The position numbers and the translations under genes were made by a program. A DNA stretch of 64,000 bases, from positions 1 through 64,000 of the IMG/VR virus record IMGVR_UViG_3300017917_002938; one strand, written 5' to 3'. The notes beneath the pieces are model-generated. The model was not told the DNA's origin and ran no database searches. It saw only the letters and a list, made by a program, of their open reading frames with translations. This document shows, in pieces, positions 37,501-46,079 of this stretch (position 1 is its first letter; every line of letters begins with the position of its first letter). Origin of the DNA: a virus.

Positions 37501-38871
37501 ACTCTCACCACTTATGAAGGTGTTAGATGTATTGACATTTACATCTACGTAATGAATTTCTGGGAAATACAGATACGTATTAGCCAGCATGTCCCCAGTA
37601 GTAGTATTAAAAATAATATTAGCTGTATTACTAGTGCTTCCAACGGTAGAAAATACCATAGAATTACCGGATAAATTAGCTGTGTATAATCTTCCTGTAT
37701 TAGGAAATGGTCCAATAACTGTATGTACTTGAGCGCTTGTTAGATTTTGAGTTACTTTTTCAAATCTTAAAAATGTGTTTGAGGTCGAACTCAACTTTGA
37801 TATCTGCATCACTTTATCAGATATAATTATTTGTGCTGAGTTAGAATATCCAGACCCTCCCCCCGGTGTAACTATAGGTTCACCTAATACTCTACCTCGC
37901 GTAACCCATTTAAAAAAACTTGAACTTGTTGAAATAGTATTGTACAGTATGTTATATAAACCTACCGTAGTTCCATCACCGTATAAAAATACATTGCTGG
38001 TGGGTTGGAATGTAGGGGGAACTAACCTGTAAGTTGAAGCAAGATCCGAAACAATATCCGTTATGGCAAAGTCAACTACTCCTGTTGTACTCTCTATACC
38101 AGTAATCCTTGCTTTACCTCTTATACCAAAATCAGAAACTATATCAACTATTTCACCCTCTTCAAACCCTCTTCCTCCTGTTGTTATATTCATGGAGGTT
38201 AACGACCCGGTTATTCTTGGAGCATTTGCTACTAACCCGTTTTCGGTAATAATATCACCGTATTGAAAATTTCCTCTGACATTACTTAAATAAAGAACAT
38301 CAATCATTCTACCGTTTACTACTCGAGTAATAATTTGTTCTATGAAAGCCTTAGCGCCAGACTTACTACCAGTTATTTCTTTGTTTAACAGCGAAGGAGT
38401 TCTACTAGAGCGCGTAACCTCTAGATATTTTGGCAGATACCATTTTCCTGACGATGCTCTTAAAATATCTCTACTAGGAAGATATACTTGTACAGTCTCT
38501 CCATACAACAATCTAAAAATTAAATCAAGAGATCTTTCACTACCTTTACTTCTGTAAAGGTCTTGAGCTGCTTTGAGTAGAAACTTTTTATTTGTTTGCG
38601 TTACGAACTGAATATTTTTAAGATATTTTTGATAGAAATATACTAAAAATTCATCTAGAGTCTTGTCAATGTCTCTGTTGTCAAGTAAATTTCTTGAGTA
38701 CGCCATGACGTACCCTCCATCCTTGACGGTACCATTATCAGTATACGTACGAGTTTCTAGCCACTTGTAGTACTCTTCTGCAAATAGAAGAAATAAAGGT
38801 CCTTCCTCTTTATAAAAAGATGGAAATTGTCCCTGTACTAAAGGGGAAATATATTCTTCTATTGGTCTCAT
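34588..38871 (-). CDS. 7: Baseplate wedge protein gp7-like (1427 aa)
   Basis: The N terminus (MRPIEEYISPLVQGQFPSFY then LFAEEYYKWLE...NLLDNRDIDKTLDEFLVYFYQKYLKNIQ...LLKAAQDLYRSKGSERSLDLIFRLLYGE) is the signature of the large wedge protein that follows gp6 in marine T4-like phages. By position between gp6 and gp8 it corresponds to T4 gp7, the organiser of the wedge. Residues about 200-1250 are filled with beta repeats of the GGTGYTNG...GTITSVxxxxxGxGY type. The C terminus (GRYLSTDGFLSDTKKLFDGSYYQEYSYEVQSAIPIETYRDVLREVLHVAGTQ) is a second conserved domain. Its start overlaps the gp6 stop by one base. The assignment to gp7 is by synteny and N terminus; much of the length does not align to T4. 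Confidence 0.72.
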   Translation of the reverse strand: MRPIEEYISPLVQGQFPSFYKEEGPLFLLFAEEYYKWLETRTYTDNGTVKDGGYVMAYSRNLLDNRDIDKTLDEFLVYFYQKYLKNIQFVTQTNKKFLLKAAQDLYRSKGSERSLDLIFRLLYGETVQVYLPSRDILRASSGKWYLPKYLEVTRSSRTPSLLNKEITGSKSGAKAFIEQIITRVVNGRMIDVLYLSNVRGNFQYGDIITENGLVANAPRITGSLTSMNITTGGRGFEEGEIVDIVSDFGIRGKARITGIESTTGVVDFAITDIVSDLASTYRLVPPTFQPTSNVFLYGDGTTVGLYNILYNTISTSSSFFKWVTRGRVLGEPIVTPGGGSGYSNSAQIIISDKVMQISKLSSTSNTFLRFEKVTQNLTSAQVHTVIGPFPNTGRLYTANLSGNSMVFSTVGSTSNTANIIFNTTTGDMLANTYLYFPEIHYVDVNVNTSNTFISGESVVQSNGSANVTTGIIESVTDTVVVELDTGSIAGGFAPGQFVRQGSTANGYIVGVPWKSNFNQSNVSYVVLANVQGTFSNLSGISAFSNVANVTFYLGNANPTFITSTKRLRITNTSGNSFNESNTIISTSGFVSGTIKASSNIGGYINSYSSVTASGNVMGSNVHTSWTAGQYGFGGGHLGLIDISNTFYYGVGSRLKGDESDIEVEITNIYSGQTANAQIGFIENAETVTVTSDRLAGNNDGLGTLSVPFMSVKLTGANATFGNILDVLVANGGTGYTNGYTSTTGGSPSSVANLQIVTNNSGTIEVIVPVDTGEGYSSDPTITLSGGSGANVIALFPYGFAGNQTGHLKTLLNDLLDSRNISIGSIASLTSINPGENYNIDPFVYPYEPLVASYNKQDVYIEYDGTPGLFRRGEAVIQSTTGTRYSLTTNALPITSNGGNYYGNNQLNTITISDGGWGYTNGTALNTSHQFRNTVYGTGLFFINAAFTSTITGSIAKANVSVVTNSNGTITSLVYNNRGVGITNAASVVIKGDAADTNKIRAVRIENGGASYTNNELVVFTGTGSGANAYITTNANGTITAVTISANGSGYTTIPSYTVSRILSSNVVINNGGTGYTNGDVLAFSGGGGINANGTVTTAANGTITSVALSNTGNYYTSTPSVTVTGSGSSANIAVTLKGIGEDLTVYTDAVFTSNTMPSLPIPGEYVYSLTNTSVYGVVNAASYDVDLNTYTVLIDPISGVFSNGAFRTITSKQLANGSVTNISLTTSVRGFIKSATPTPISNTNPRGWLLVRRQSLFKDFVVGKELIGSVTGTVANAQSVTVEAGSQAMGENAFIDARVISANGAVTNVEIIDSGLGYIQDETVSFTNRQGFSATAKTNILNQGVGEGRYLSTDGFLSDTKKLFDGSYYQEYSYEVQSAIPIETYRDVLREVLHVAGTQYFGGVLKTSVETIDITVENPSNSSITVS

Positions 38872-40664
38872 TATACTCTAATAGCCTCTACGTCTACTCT
38901 AATATCAATGTCTCTGATTTCCAGAATTACATTCTTGCTAGAAAAAATATCTTTTGTTACAGTATCAACAAATATTTTAATACCCTCACCATCGTAAGAT
39001 TGGATATTAAAATTATTAAGAATAATAGTACCTGTTCTATAATCTACAGTTCCAACAGTAGAAAGAACTTGATGGTTGTTTCCAACGGTAGTTACAATAT
39101 TAATATTACCCAACCCATCATCATTAAAATGACATGATCTATTATCGAAAGTAAAGCTAGTAGATGTAATAGAAGCTCTTTCGTTTTCTAAATTGAAAGG
39201 AGTAAGGTTATTGAAGGCGGATAATTCAAAACCAAAATTAACAACTATGTTATTAACTCTTCCTAACAAAGGGGTAATAATTTTAAAAGGTCTTATGAAG
39301 GTATCGTTACTGATAATACTAAAATGTGACTCATCAATATAGTTAGTAAGTCTACTATAACGAAGCGTCTTCTTAAAGTCAGATATATTGTCAGTGTTAT
39401 ATTGACTTATAGCAGACACAACCAACGTTTTAATATCATTGATCCTTAGATTTGTTTGTGTGACGTTATATCTTACCTTTGAATAAACATCAAGATATAA
39501 AAAGTCAGGATCTACGAATACTGGGTCTATAGAGAGAGGAGATCTTGGTTTGATAAAGTTATAAAATTCATCTACTAAACCTTGAGGTGTACCATCAGCG
39601 TTAGCAATATCAACGGAAATATAAACCTTACCGTATTGAGGGGGATCTAACTCTTCTCCACCAAAAGCTGCAATAGCATCTATTACAGGGAAGTTAGCTT
39701 TAAGTAAGTTTTCATAATCAGACGTGGTAATTGCTCTGTCTTGATTTTGGTAATAGCGAGGTGCGTTAAATTTTATAGATTCAATCGCTTCAGTAACAGC
39801 TCCGGAGCTAGCTGCTCGCACAGTACTGATTGCTGATATATTAGCTTGTCCTTGAATAGGTCCATCAATATCAAATACGTCGGTGCCATTAGGTAACTCT
39901 CCGTTACACACTCTGTACTCAACTAGAATAGTGGATCCATTTCGCGGTCTACGAGCAATAACATCATCACCAAATAGTAATTCAAATTGAGTATTTTCTG
40001 CACCCTGTAAAAAGTAAACTGTAGAGTTAGAATTTAAACCTAGAAAGCTCGTAGCGCGTGTGTATGGTACAACATTAGCACCATTATTTTCAATAATACT
40101 GACAACTATACTTCGTGTATCAACCGTTGGATTAGATAGTACAAATCGTTGGGTGTTGTTACTTGAGACGTATACAAAAGTTTCATATACGTAAGTACCT
40201 TCGTAAATTGTAAGGGAGTTAGCTTCGAAGTATCCATTACTGTTGAGACTTAACACTACGTTTTCTTCTGTAGAGAAGGTGTAAGAGTTAGATCCTACTC
40301 TAGTAGTAAAAGAGGTGCCGCGTGGAACTATCAATTGAGATATAGCGCTTGAAGGAGTAATGTTAAAGGATACTTGCGCTTCCGATGAGCGATAAGAGCG
40401 CGGTACGTAGTTTAATTCTTTAACGTGCGATAAAACACTGTCTCTTGTTTGAGCGGTATCCAAGAACATTTCTCTTGAAACCATATTAAGGTAAAACGAG
40501 TTGAGATAAGTGTTATACGCAAGAACGTCCAAGAGGACGTTCATGTTCGATCCTTCGTAGTCGTAATCCTTGAAAGGAGAATTAGAACGTTTTAAATATT
40601 CTTTTAAATTACTCTTGATCTCATCAAAATCAAGACTGGTTAGTGCGACGGATGTGTTAGCCAT
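38871..40664 (-). CDS. 6: Baseplate wedge protein gp6 (597 aa)
   Basis: This is a clear gp6/J-like wedge protein. The N terminus has LDFDEIKSNLKEYLKRS...YEGSNMNVLLDVLAYNTYLNSFYLNMVSREMFLDTAQTRDSVLSHVKELNYVPRSYRSSEA. The central QDRAITTSDYENLLKANFPVIDAIAAFGGEE...YGKVYISV is the conserved core, and the C-terminal region is beta-rich. T4 gp6 has 660 residues. Gp6 dimers form the inner ring of the baseplate around the hub, and its conformational change triggers sheath contraction. It shares a base with gp25 upstream and with the gp7-like gene downstream, so the three are translationally linked. Confidence 0.93.
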   Translation of the reverse strand: MANTSVALTSLDFDEIKSNLKEYLKRSNSPFKDYDYEGSNMNVLLDVLAYNTYLNSFYLNMVSREMFLDTAQTRDSVLSHVKELNYVPRSYRSSEAQVSFNITPSSAISQLIVPRGTSFTTRVGSNSYTFSTEENVVLSLNSNGYFEANSLTIYEGTYVYETFVYVSSNNTQRFVLSNPTVDTRSIVVSIIENNGANVVPYTRATSFLGLNSNSTVYFLQGAENTQFELLFGDDVIARRPRNGSTILVEYRVCNGELPNGTDVFDIDGPIQGQANISAISTVRAASSGAVTEAIESIKFNAPRYYQNQDRAITTSDYENLLKANFPVIDAIAAFGGEELDPPQYGKVYISVDIANADGTPQGLVDEFYNFIKPRSPLSIDPVFVDPDFLYLDVYSKVRYNVTQTNLRINDIKTLVVSAISQYNTDNISDFKKTLRYSRLTNYIDESHFSIISNDTFIRPFKIITPLLGRVNNIVVNFGFELSAFNNLTPFNLENERASITSTSFTFDNRSCHFNDDGLGNINIVTTVGNNHQVLSTVGTVDYRTGTIILNNFNIQSYDGEGIKIFVDTVTKDIFSSKNVILEIRDIDIRVDVEAIRV

Positions 40665-41092
40665 TAACGTACCCTAGATAGTAATAGTTCCAGTACTACT
40701 GGATCTGTTCTGTTTACAACGCCAAAAACAATAGTTACAGAGTATGTATTCATCTCTGGAATAGCTGTTACGATGACCTCTATTAGATCAGCTCTTGGCT
40801 CATAGTTCTTTATAGTTGTTTCAACATAGGTACGAATCAAGCTTTCCGTTTCAGCACTTATGTTTTCAAATAATGTTCTGTTAATATCACTTCCCAGATC
40901 TGGTTGAAACAGTCTTTCACCAGGGTTGGTAAATAGTAGATTCTTTATAGACTGGGATACAGCATCCTCGTTACCAAAACCGTCAACATCTTTTAAATTA
41001 GGATGACGGTCAAAACTATTCCTCATATCAAAATACAATACATCTGCTTTTGATCTAGGTGAGTAGTAGGACGCTTTAGTTATGATTGCCAT
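40664..41092 (-). CDS. 25: Baseplate wedge protein gp25 (142 aa)
   Basis: The hallmark TNPGERLFQPDLGSDINRTLFE lies at about residues 56-77, preceded by DAVSQSIKNLL, and the C-terminal beta strands YSVTIVFGVVNR are typical of the gp25/GPW family. Gp25 sits at the sheath-baseplate junction and initiates sheath assembly; in T4 it complexes with gp53 and gp6. The length is normal (T4 132 residues). The gene lies directly before gp6, as in T4-like marine phages, and begins 1 bp after the stop of the 348-residue helical protein. Confidence 0.95.
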   Translation of the reverse strand: MAIITKASYYSPRSKADVLYFDMRNSFDRHPNLKDVDGFGNEDAVSQSIKNLLFTNPGERLFQPDLGSDINRTLFENISAETESLIRTYVETTIKNYEPRADLIEVIVTAIPEMNTYSVTIVFGVVNRTDPVVLELLLSRVR

Positions 41093-41093
41093 T

Positions 41094-42140
41094 TTATGCT
41101 CTAGCTTTTGCTGTTGGGGTATTTGTTATCACGCAAAATCTTATCGGTAATACAATTGCTAACCATTCAAGAGTGATACCAAGAAAGTTTAATAGGTTGA
41201 CTATGAATTCAAGAAACTTCTTAAGTATGTTTACTAAGAAGTTATTTAACCATGTTTTTATATCTGTAATTAACTTTACAAAATCAATGTTAGGAGCTAT
41301 AAGAGAGGGATTAATAGGTAGTTTCCAATCTATCGGGCGCCCAAATATTGGAAGACTTAAGAGTTTAATAGCTTCTACTAAATTGTGATATAACAGGCCT
41401 GCTTCTCCATATAACCTGTATGCTAGTTCTTTAACAGCACTTATTATTTGCTGTACGGTTAGACCACCAGTAGCTAGAATCTCAAGAACATAGCTAATTA
41501 CAGCATTAACAGCAGCATCCCATAACGCCTTTAAATCGAAACGCTTTGTTGCGGCAGCCCAGGCACCAATTAAAGTTTGTATTAAATCTATTATTTGTTT
41601 GATCTTTCTAATTATAGCTGATACTAACGAATCACATATTGCTTTTGTAAGATACCAAACTTCTTTACCCGCATCAATAATGTTGTCGAAAAATTTACGA
41701 GGTATACCTAAAAAATCTAGTATGCTGTTGAGAGCGGCTTTTCCGCTCTCAAATAATTCTTTTATTCTTTGAGCTAAAATTTTAATAAAGTCATATCTGA
41801 ATACATCTGATACTTTTAATTCTAGTACTGGCAGCGTTAAGTCAAGAAAACTACCACCAATAGCTTTCAACAGTGCAAGAAGTTTTTCAAATACTGCTTT
41901 CAATACATCTATTAAATTAATATTGAATAGTCTAGTAACTGCTTCTTTTATTTCTTCTAATGGATTTATAGTTCCATCTCTTCTACACTCCCATCCAATC
42001 AACGGAATATCAATTCCAATCACAGTAGTACCTGGCTGGTTAGGAGCCTTGGAAGCGATAACTTCATACAATGTTTGCATGCTTACTGCTTTAGTAGCAT
42101 CTAAAGTTATATCGCTAGTGACGTGTTGGACTTCAAGCAT
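41094..42140 (-). CDS. Helical baseplate-cluster protein, unknown (348 aa)
   Basis: I recognise no family. The protein has a short N-terminal beta part (residues 1-55). Residues 60-300 are mostly long amphipathic helices with many Leu/Ile/Ala-rich stretches, such as ALLKAIGGSFLDLTLPVLEL and IIRKIKQIIDLIQTLIGAW. A hydrophobic C-terminal segment (LNFLGITLEWLAIVLPIRFCVI) follows. It lies between gp5 (overlap 8 bp) and gp25 (1 bp). Similar helical proteins occur at this place in marine T4-like phages. A hub-internal or membrane-penetrating protein is conceivable, but this is speculation. Confidence 0.65.
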   Translation of the reverse strand: MLEVQHVTSDITLDATKAVSMQTLYEVIASKAPNQPGTTVIGIDIPLIGWECRRDGTINPLEEIKEAVTRLFNINLIDVLKAVFEKLLALLKAIGGSFLDLTLPVLELKVSDVFRYDFIKILAQRIKELFESGKAALNSILDFLGIPRKFFDNIIDAGKEVWYLTKAICDSLVSAIIRKIKQIIDLIQTLIGAWAAATKRFDLKALWDAAVNAVISYVLEILATGGLTVQQIISAVKELAYRLYGEAGLLYHNLVEAIKLLSLPIFGRPIDWKLPINPSLIAPNIDFVKLITDIKTWLNNFLVNILKKFLEFIVNLLNFLGITLEWLAIVLPIRFCVITNTPTAKARA

Positions 42141-42825
42141 TTGGGTTAAGTAGTATTGTTCCTGCAGCCTGAATGGTTATATTACCCTCAGACTCTATTC
42201 TGACATCGCCTTTGACAAATACTGTTTTTGATCCTACAACCACCTCAATATCATCGTCAGCGACTTTTGTAACCATTCGGCCATCATTATTAATTTCTAC
42301 GTACGTCCCTGACTTATGATAAACGTGTATTCTTTCTTTATCGGGAGTATCATCAATTTCTATTACGTGTCCGCCTTCTGTTCGCATTACTTTATTGTAA
42401 GGATATTTAGCACCAAAAGCGGAACCTGGTTCAGGTCCTTCAAGCCTTTTGTCTATCTTGTTTATTCCTAACGCTTCGTAAGGTAGATCATTATGTTCGT
42501 CATTATTCTTACTATCTGAATTACCAGGTAAGGTCCCAATCACTACAGGGTAGTTACCGTTTTCTGCGTCCATAAAAAACCCAAAAACTATAGTTCCAAC
42601 AACCGCTCCTGTAGCAAATCCACCAGTTTTCTTTGACGCTGCATTTGTAATAGGTAAAAGAGGTACAGCCCAAGGTAAATTGTCTGTCGATACCTTGGTC
42701 TTTTCTATAGGATGCACATTATAAATGCGAACACGCATCCTTCCTAACTTAAGAGGGTCTTCTCTATCTTCTACCTCACCAATAAACCATCTGAACCCTT
42801 CACTGCCAGCGTATAATGCATGCAT
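42133..42825 (-). CDS. 5: Baseplate hub/spike protein gp5-like without lysozyme domain (230 aa)
   Basis: Residues 8-120 are the OB-fold of gp5 (FRWFIGEVEDREDPLKLGRMRVRIYNVHP...VFGFFMDAENGNYPVVIGTLPG). Residues 130-180 contain the linker with VMRTEGGHVIEIDDTPDKERIHVYHKSGTY, and the C terminus is a short beta-helix (KGDVRIESEGNITIQAAGTILLNP). T4 gp5 has about 575 residues with a muramidase between OB-fold and beta-helix. Here that domain is absent and the needle is short. A transglycosylase domain is instead found in the tape-measure-like protein at 50289..52004. It follows the gp27-like gene with a one-base overlap, as expected for gp27-gp5 partners. Confidence 0.88.
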   Translation of the reverse strand: MHALYAGSEGFRWFIGEVEDREDPLKLGRMRVRIYNVHPIEKTKVSTDNLPWAVPLLPITNAASKKTGGFATGAVVGTIVFGFFMDAENGNYPVVIGTLPGNSDSKNNDEHNDLPYEALGINKIDKRLEGPEPGSAFGAKYPYNKVMRTEGGHVIEIDDTPDKERIHVYHKSGTYVEINNDGRMVTKVADDDIEVVVGSKTVFVKGDVRIESEGNITIQAAGTILLNPNA

Positions 42826-44072
42826 TATTTTAGTCCTAACTTATTACAATCGAATGTTATTGAATGCTTGAACTTGCGTTCCTCAAGATATACGATGTGT
42901 CTTAATCTTGTTATTAAGTAATTACCTGAATGTAAAGGATCGCTTTTTTCTGTCTGCTCAACTCCTGACGCATCAGGCAATTCTAGCTTTACCATCATAC
43001 CGGCGGCGAGTTGTGAATCTCCGTGCACCTCCACTCTCACCATACTCTCATTAAACAGAGAGAAAAAAGCTGTCCTATAACCTAACATGTCGCCTACAAA
43101 ATCATTAGGTCTACTGCTATCAGTAGCAATAAAATATCTCTGACCTCCACTTTCATTTTCAGAAATAAACTGATCAGAATTGTTTATTGAGGATTTAGTT
43201 GACGCGTAAGGTATTTTACTTTTTTGTTGTGATAGTTTGAACTCAACATCGTTGTATTTTTTAGTTTTTAAATCAAATACTTTTACCTTGTTACTTAAAG
43301 TACCAGATTGAGTTTTACGGTACGTATCAAACGAAGTCAAGTGTTGGAAATTTATTATATTTCTAAACTGAAAATTTCTTGATTCTTTATTAGTATTGAC
43401 CCCTGGTAGTGCTCTAAATATTCTGTTTTCAGAAACTGTTTTCTCTTCTTCTATAAGTTGTTCTATACTTTTGAACTGAAACCCATATTGGTTTTCAAAA
43501 AATACGTACACACCACCTGTAGGTGCTTTACTAACAGCTCTCATTTTTAAAAAATCAATAGCTTGAAGCCCTTGCATTTTAGGTATAATAAGATTAACAA
43601 TACCTTTTGTGTCTTCTATAGCTACCGTCTTTTTTGATTTGATTTTATTTTTTAAAATATCTATTACGATATTAGATATAGAATCTTTATATCCATTTTC
43701 AACTACCACGTTTGCACTACTAAAGTGCTCAGCAGAAACTGCCCTGATAACGTAAGCTGCACTCGTACCAGTGGTATTAATAACTTTATTGTTTACGCTA
43801 AAGACCTTAAGCTTGTAAATTGTCTCTTTATCTCGGAAAGGAGATGTAAACTTTACTGTAATTTCTTCTTCACCTACAATAGGAAGCTTACCTATTAAAT
43901 TAATAGAGTCCTGAACTACAAACTCAGCATACACAGTAGGTTCATAAATGTCTTCATAAATTGAAAATGTTATAACTTGTCCTCTGATATCAATATCATT
44001 ACCTCCGAGAACAGATTTTATTCTCAGACTAACAAGATTGATATCTCCTAATTCGTAATTACTAGTTCTCAT
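42825..44072 (-). CDS. 27: Baseplate hub protein gp27-like (415 aa)
   Basis: The N terminus (INLVSLRIKSVLGGNDIDIRGQVITFSIYEDIYEPTVYAEFVVQDSINLIGKLPIVGEEEITVKFTSPF) and the later AIDFLKMRAVSKAPTGGVYVFFENQYGFQFKSIEQLI match the hub family of T4 gp27 and late-control gene D/VgrG N-terminal parts. T4 gp27 has 391 residues. Three copies form the torus that holds the gp5 spike. It ends in KFKHSITFDCNKLGLK. It overlaps gp53 upstream by 4 bp and gp5 downstream by one base, forming a hub-and-wedge operon. Confidence 0.85.
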   Translation of the reverse strand: MRTSNYELGDINLVSLRIKSVLGGNDIDIRGQVITFSIYEDIYEPTVYAEFVVQDSINLIGKLPIVGEEEITVKFTSPFRDKETIYKLKVFSVNNKVINTTGTSAAYVIRAVSAEHFSSANVVVENGYKDSISNIVIDILKNKIKSKKTVAIEDTKGIVNLIIPKMQGLQAIDFLKMRAVSKAPTGGVYVFFENQYGFQFKSIEQLIEEEKTVSENRIFRALPGVNTNKESRNFQFRNIINFQHLTSFDTYRKTQSGTLSNKVKVFDLKTKKYNDVEFKLSQQKSKIPYASTKSSINNSDQFISENESGGQRYFIATDSSRPNDFVGDMLGYRTAFFSLFNESMVRVEVHGDSQLAAGMMVKLELPDASGVEQTEKSDPLHSGNYLITRLRHIVYLEERKFKHSITFDCNKLGLK

Positions 44073-44956
44073 GCTGGGGTCAGTACTTGCTGTAGTTCTT
44101 CTTCTATCTGTCCAATGAAGGCTTTATCAATAAGTCGAATATGCTTTTTATCTTCATTAAGCTCAGTTTCATAATCATACGCATTAATTAATTCCCAGTA
44201 AATACTTTCTGTTTCAGAAATATCGGTAGAAAGTACAGTAGCATTATTAATAATAGAGGAGCTTGATGTGTTAACTACAATAGCAGTTTTGTCCGATCTC
44301 GTAACAATGCTGCCGGAAGTACTTACAAACGTACCTGAGATGTATTGCAATACTATATTGTTACCGTAAATGTTTTTAATATATCCACTTCCTACTTCTG
44401 TACCGCCGTTAGATTGAGTTAACTTCTCACCTAGTATATACCCAGGTACCGTGTTACTGTAAGTTAATTGTATTGTCTTATTGGTCTCTACTGCAATATC
44501 AATTTGCTTTCTTGAATAGCTTACAATATTCTGGTTATATCCAACTGTAGGATTCCAGTATTTTTTTCGTGCAGCTGGTAGTGCTTGGTATTGTACAGGA
44601 GTAATTATTGAGTCGTCACCGTACCAGTTAACTCTATAAAACATAGGAGTGCTTAAAGCAGCTTCCATCGACCCATATTTTTTATTAATAAAGTTTTTAA
44701 AATCTTTATCAAACAAAGGCCATTCATAGTAAGGGTCTACTATTTCATTAGCAAGATATATTACCCAGGAATACCTAGGATCGCCGTAGTAAAAATTAGC
44801 TATAGTATCCGGGCGCTGACCTTCTGTAACCGTGTATGGGTAAAATATATTAATTGTTTTTCTTGTAAGCTCGTTAAATTTAACGCTAGCAAGAATGTTT
44901 AACGCAGGGTTGTTGAGGTAGTCTATTATCGGAAATTTTTCAAAATAATTGTACAT
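44069..44956 (-). CDS. 53: Baseplate wedge protein gp53 (295 aa)
   Basis: The gp53 core is visible: GQRPDTIANFYYGDPRYSWVIYLANEIVDPYYEWPLFDKDF, matching the T4 pattern ANAIYGNPQLYWVLLMCNDNYDPYYGW. T4 gp53 has 196 residues. The extra length here includes a beta insertion at about 150-250 (TIQLTYSNTVPGYILGEKLTQSNGG...). The C terminus carries an acidic helical part (DYETELNEDKKHIRLIDKAFIGQIEEELQQVL). Gp53 joins wedges into the baseplate with gp6 and gp25. The last four bases overlap the gp27-like start. Confidence 0.92.
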   Translation of the reverse strand: MYNYFEKFPIIDYLNNPALNILASVKFNELTRKTINIFYPYTVTEGQRPDTIANFYYGDPRYSWVIYLANEIVDPYYEWPLFDKDFKNFINKKYGSMEAALSTPMFYRVNWYGDDSIITPVQYQALPAARKKYWNPTVGYNQNIVSYSRKQIDIAVETNKTIQLTYSNTVPGYILGEKLTQSNGGTEVGSGYIKNIYGNNIVLQYISGTFVSTSGSIVTRSDKTAIVVNTSSSSIINNATVLSTDISETESIYWELINAYDYETELNEDKKHIRLIDKAFIGQIEEELQQVLTPA

Positions 44957-44970
44957 GCTAGGTCTCCGAT

Positions 44971-46068
44971 TTAACCAACGTTGTTAATGTCTCTAGGTTC
45001 AGTAGTTGCTGAACCGTATCTCTGAGATGATTCACCAGTAGATACTTTTCCACCAGACTCACTGAACGCTGCAAAATTATCAATAACGTCCTTTCTTACC
45101 CATGGCTCAATTTCACCGAAATTAAGTGATAATTCTATTTCTACTGGTTCCCTTGTACCTGCAAAAAAAGCTGGAGTACCCTGAGGTGCAAAATTAACTG
45201 ACATAGATTTTAAATGACACTTCTTAATAAAGTATAAGTTGTCAATAGCTGGCCCAAACGATATGTCGCAAACATCAGGAAATGTGTAAGTTAGTCTGTG
45301 AGTTCCTTCGTCGGGGTGCATTCTTACTTTAAATTCTTTAATAATTCTTCTTAGCTCTCTACTTTCATCTGGAGAGTTTGGAGAAAATTTATATGAGAAG
45401 GAATGCTCTCTTAAATTAATACCCTGAAATTGGAGTGCTTGGAAAGGATTCAAAACCGTACCGGTATATCTTTCGAAAGCAGTTCCTGCCGTATCACTGA
45501 TACTACCGACTACGGTTCTAGCTGCGTAAGTCATAGCCTCACTGCTAGAAACTGTTTGACCTAGATTTTTAAAGATCTCTCTTACTTGTTTATCAGAAAC
45601 ATTTTTACCTTTGAAAGCATCATCTAGCCCTTTTATAAGACCTGTATCTTTCAAAACTCCAAAAAGTCCAATCTGCTTATCTGCATAACTCATATTGTGA
45701 GCGTCTATTAGATTGGAAGGAATAGGAAGTTTGATTACCGATTTAATTTTTTCAGTAGTTGATTGTGTCGGGTTAGTTCGAGAAAGCGTATGAAATTTAA
45801 ATTGAACGTAATAGTCTTTGAGGGTGGATGGATATTGGTAATTGCCTCCCTCTTTGTATTTTTCTGCTGCTTTAGTTGGACTAGAGCTATCAAAAAAAGC
45901 AGGTGGCATCGCGTCAGCCGGTGTAAGCTGACCTGTTTTAACGTTCAAAGAACTACCTCCAGCAGAACCTCCTGGCACATTTTTTGTTTGTGAGCTTGCT
46001 TTAAGTACTTGGGAAAGTGCTGCAACCGCGGTTGCTGCTGTTAATAACTTGGTTATGACCGTTGCCAT
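44971..46068 (-). CDS. 48: Baseplate tail-tube cap protein gp48-like (365 aa)
   Basis: The C-terminal half has the tail-tube fold signature: NPFQALQFQGINLREHSFSYKFSPNSPDESRELRRIIKEFKVRMHP, followed by YTFPDVCDISF and LYFIKKCHLKSMSVNFAPQGTPAFF. Gp48 of T4 (364 residues) has the same length and forms the ring between hub and tube with gp54. The first 60 residues are Ala/Ser-rich and flexible. It is the first gene of the leftward baseplate operon, diverging from gp4 with only 11 bp between the two starts. Confidence 0.85.
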   Translation of the reverse strand: MATVITKLLTAATAVAALSQVLKASSQTKNVPGGSAGGSSLNVKTGQLTPADAMPPAFFDSSSPTKAAEKYKEGGNYQYPSTLKDYYVQFKFHTLSRTNPTQSTTEKIKSVIKLPIPSNLIDAHNMSYADKQIGLFGVLKDTGLIKGLDDAFKGKNVSDKQVREIFKNLGQTVSSSEAMTYAARTVVGSISDTAGTAFERYTGTVLNPFQALQFQGINLREHSFSYKFSPNSPDESRELRRIIKEFKVRMHPDEGTHRLTYTFPDVCDISFGPAIDNLYFIKKCHLKSMSVNFAPQGTPAFFAGTREPVEIELSLNFGEIEPWVRKDVIDNFAAFSESGGKVSTGESSQRYGSATTEPRDINNVG

Positions 46069-46079
46069 AAATACTCTCT

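Noticed and set aside
46066-46073. CATAAATA as late promoter for gp4
   Set aside because: Only 7 bases before the ATG, so the mRNA would be leaderless; one mismatch in AT-rich DNA is not sufficient.
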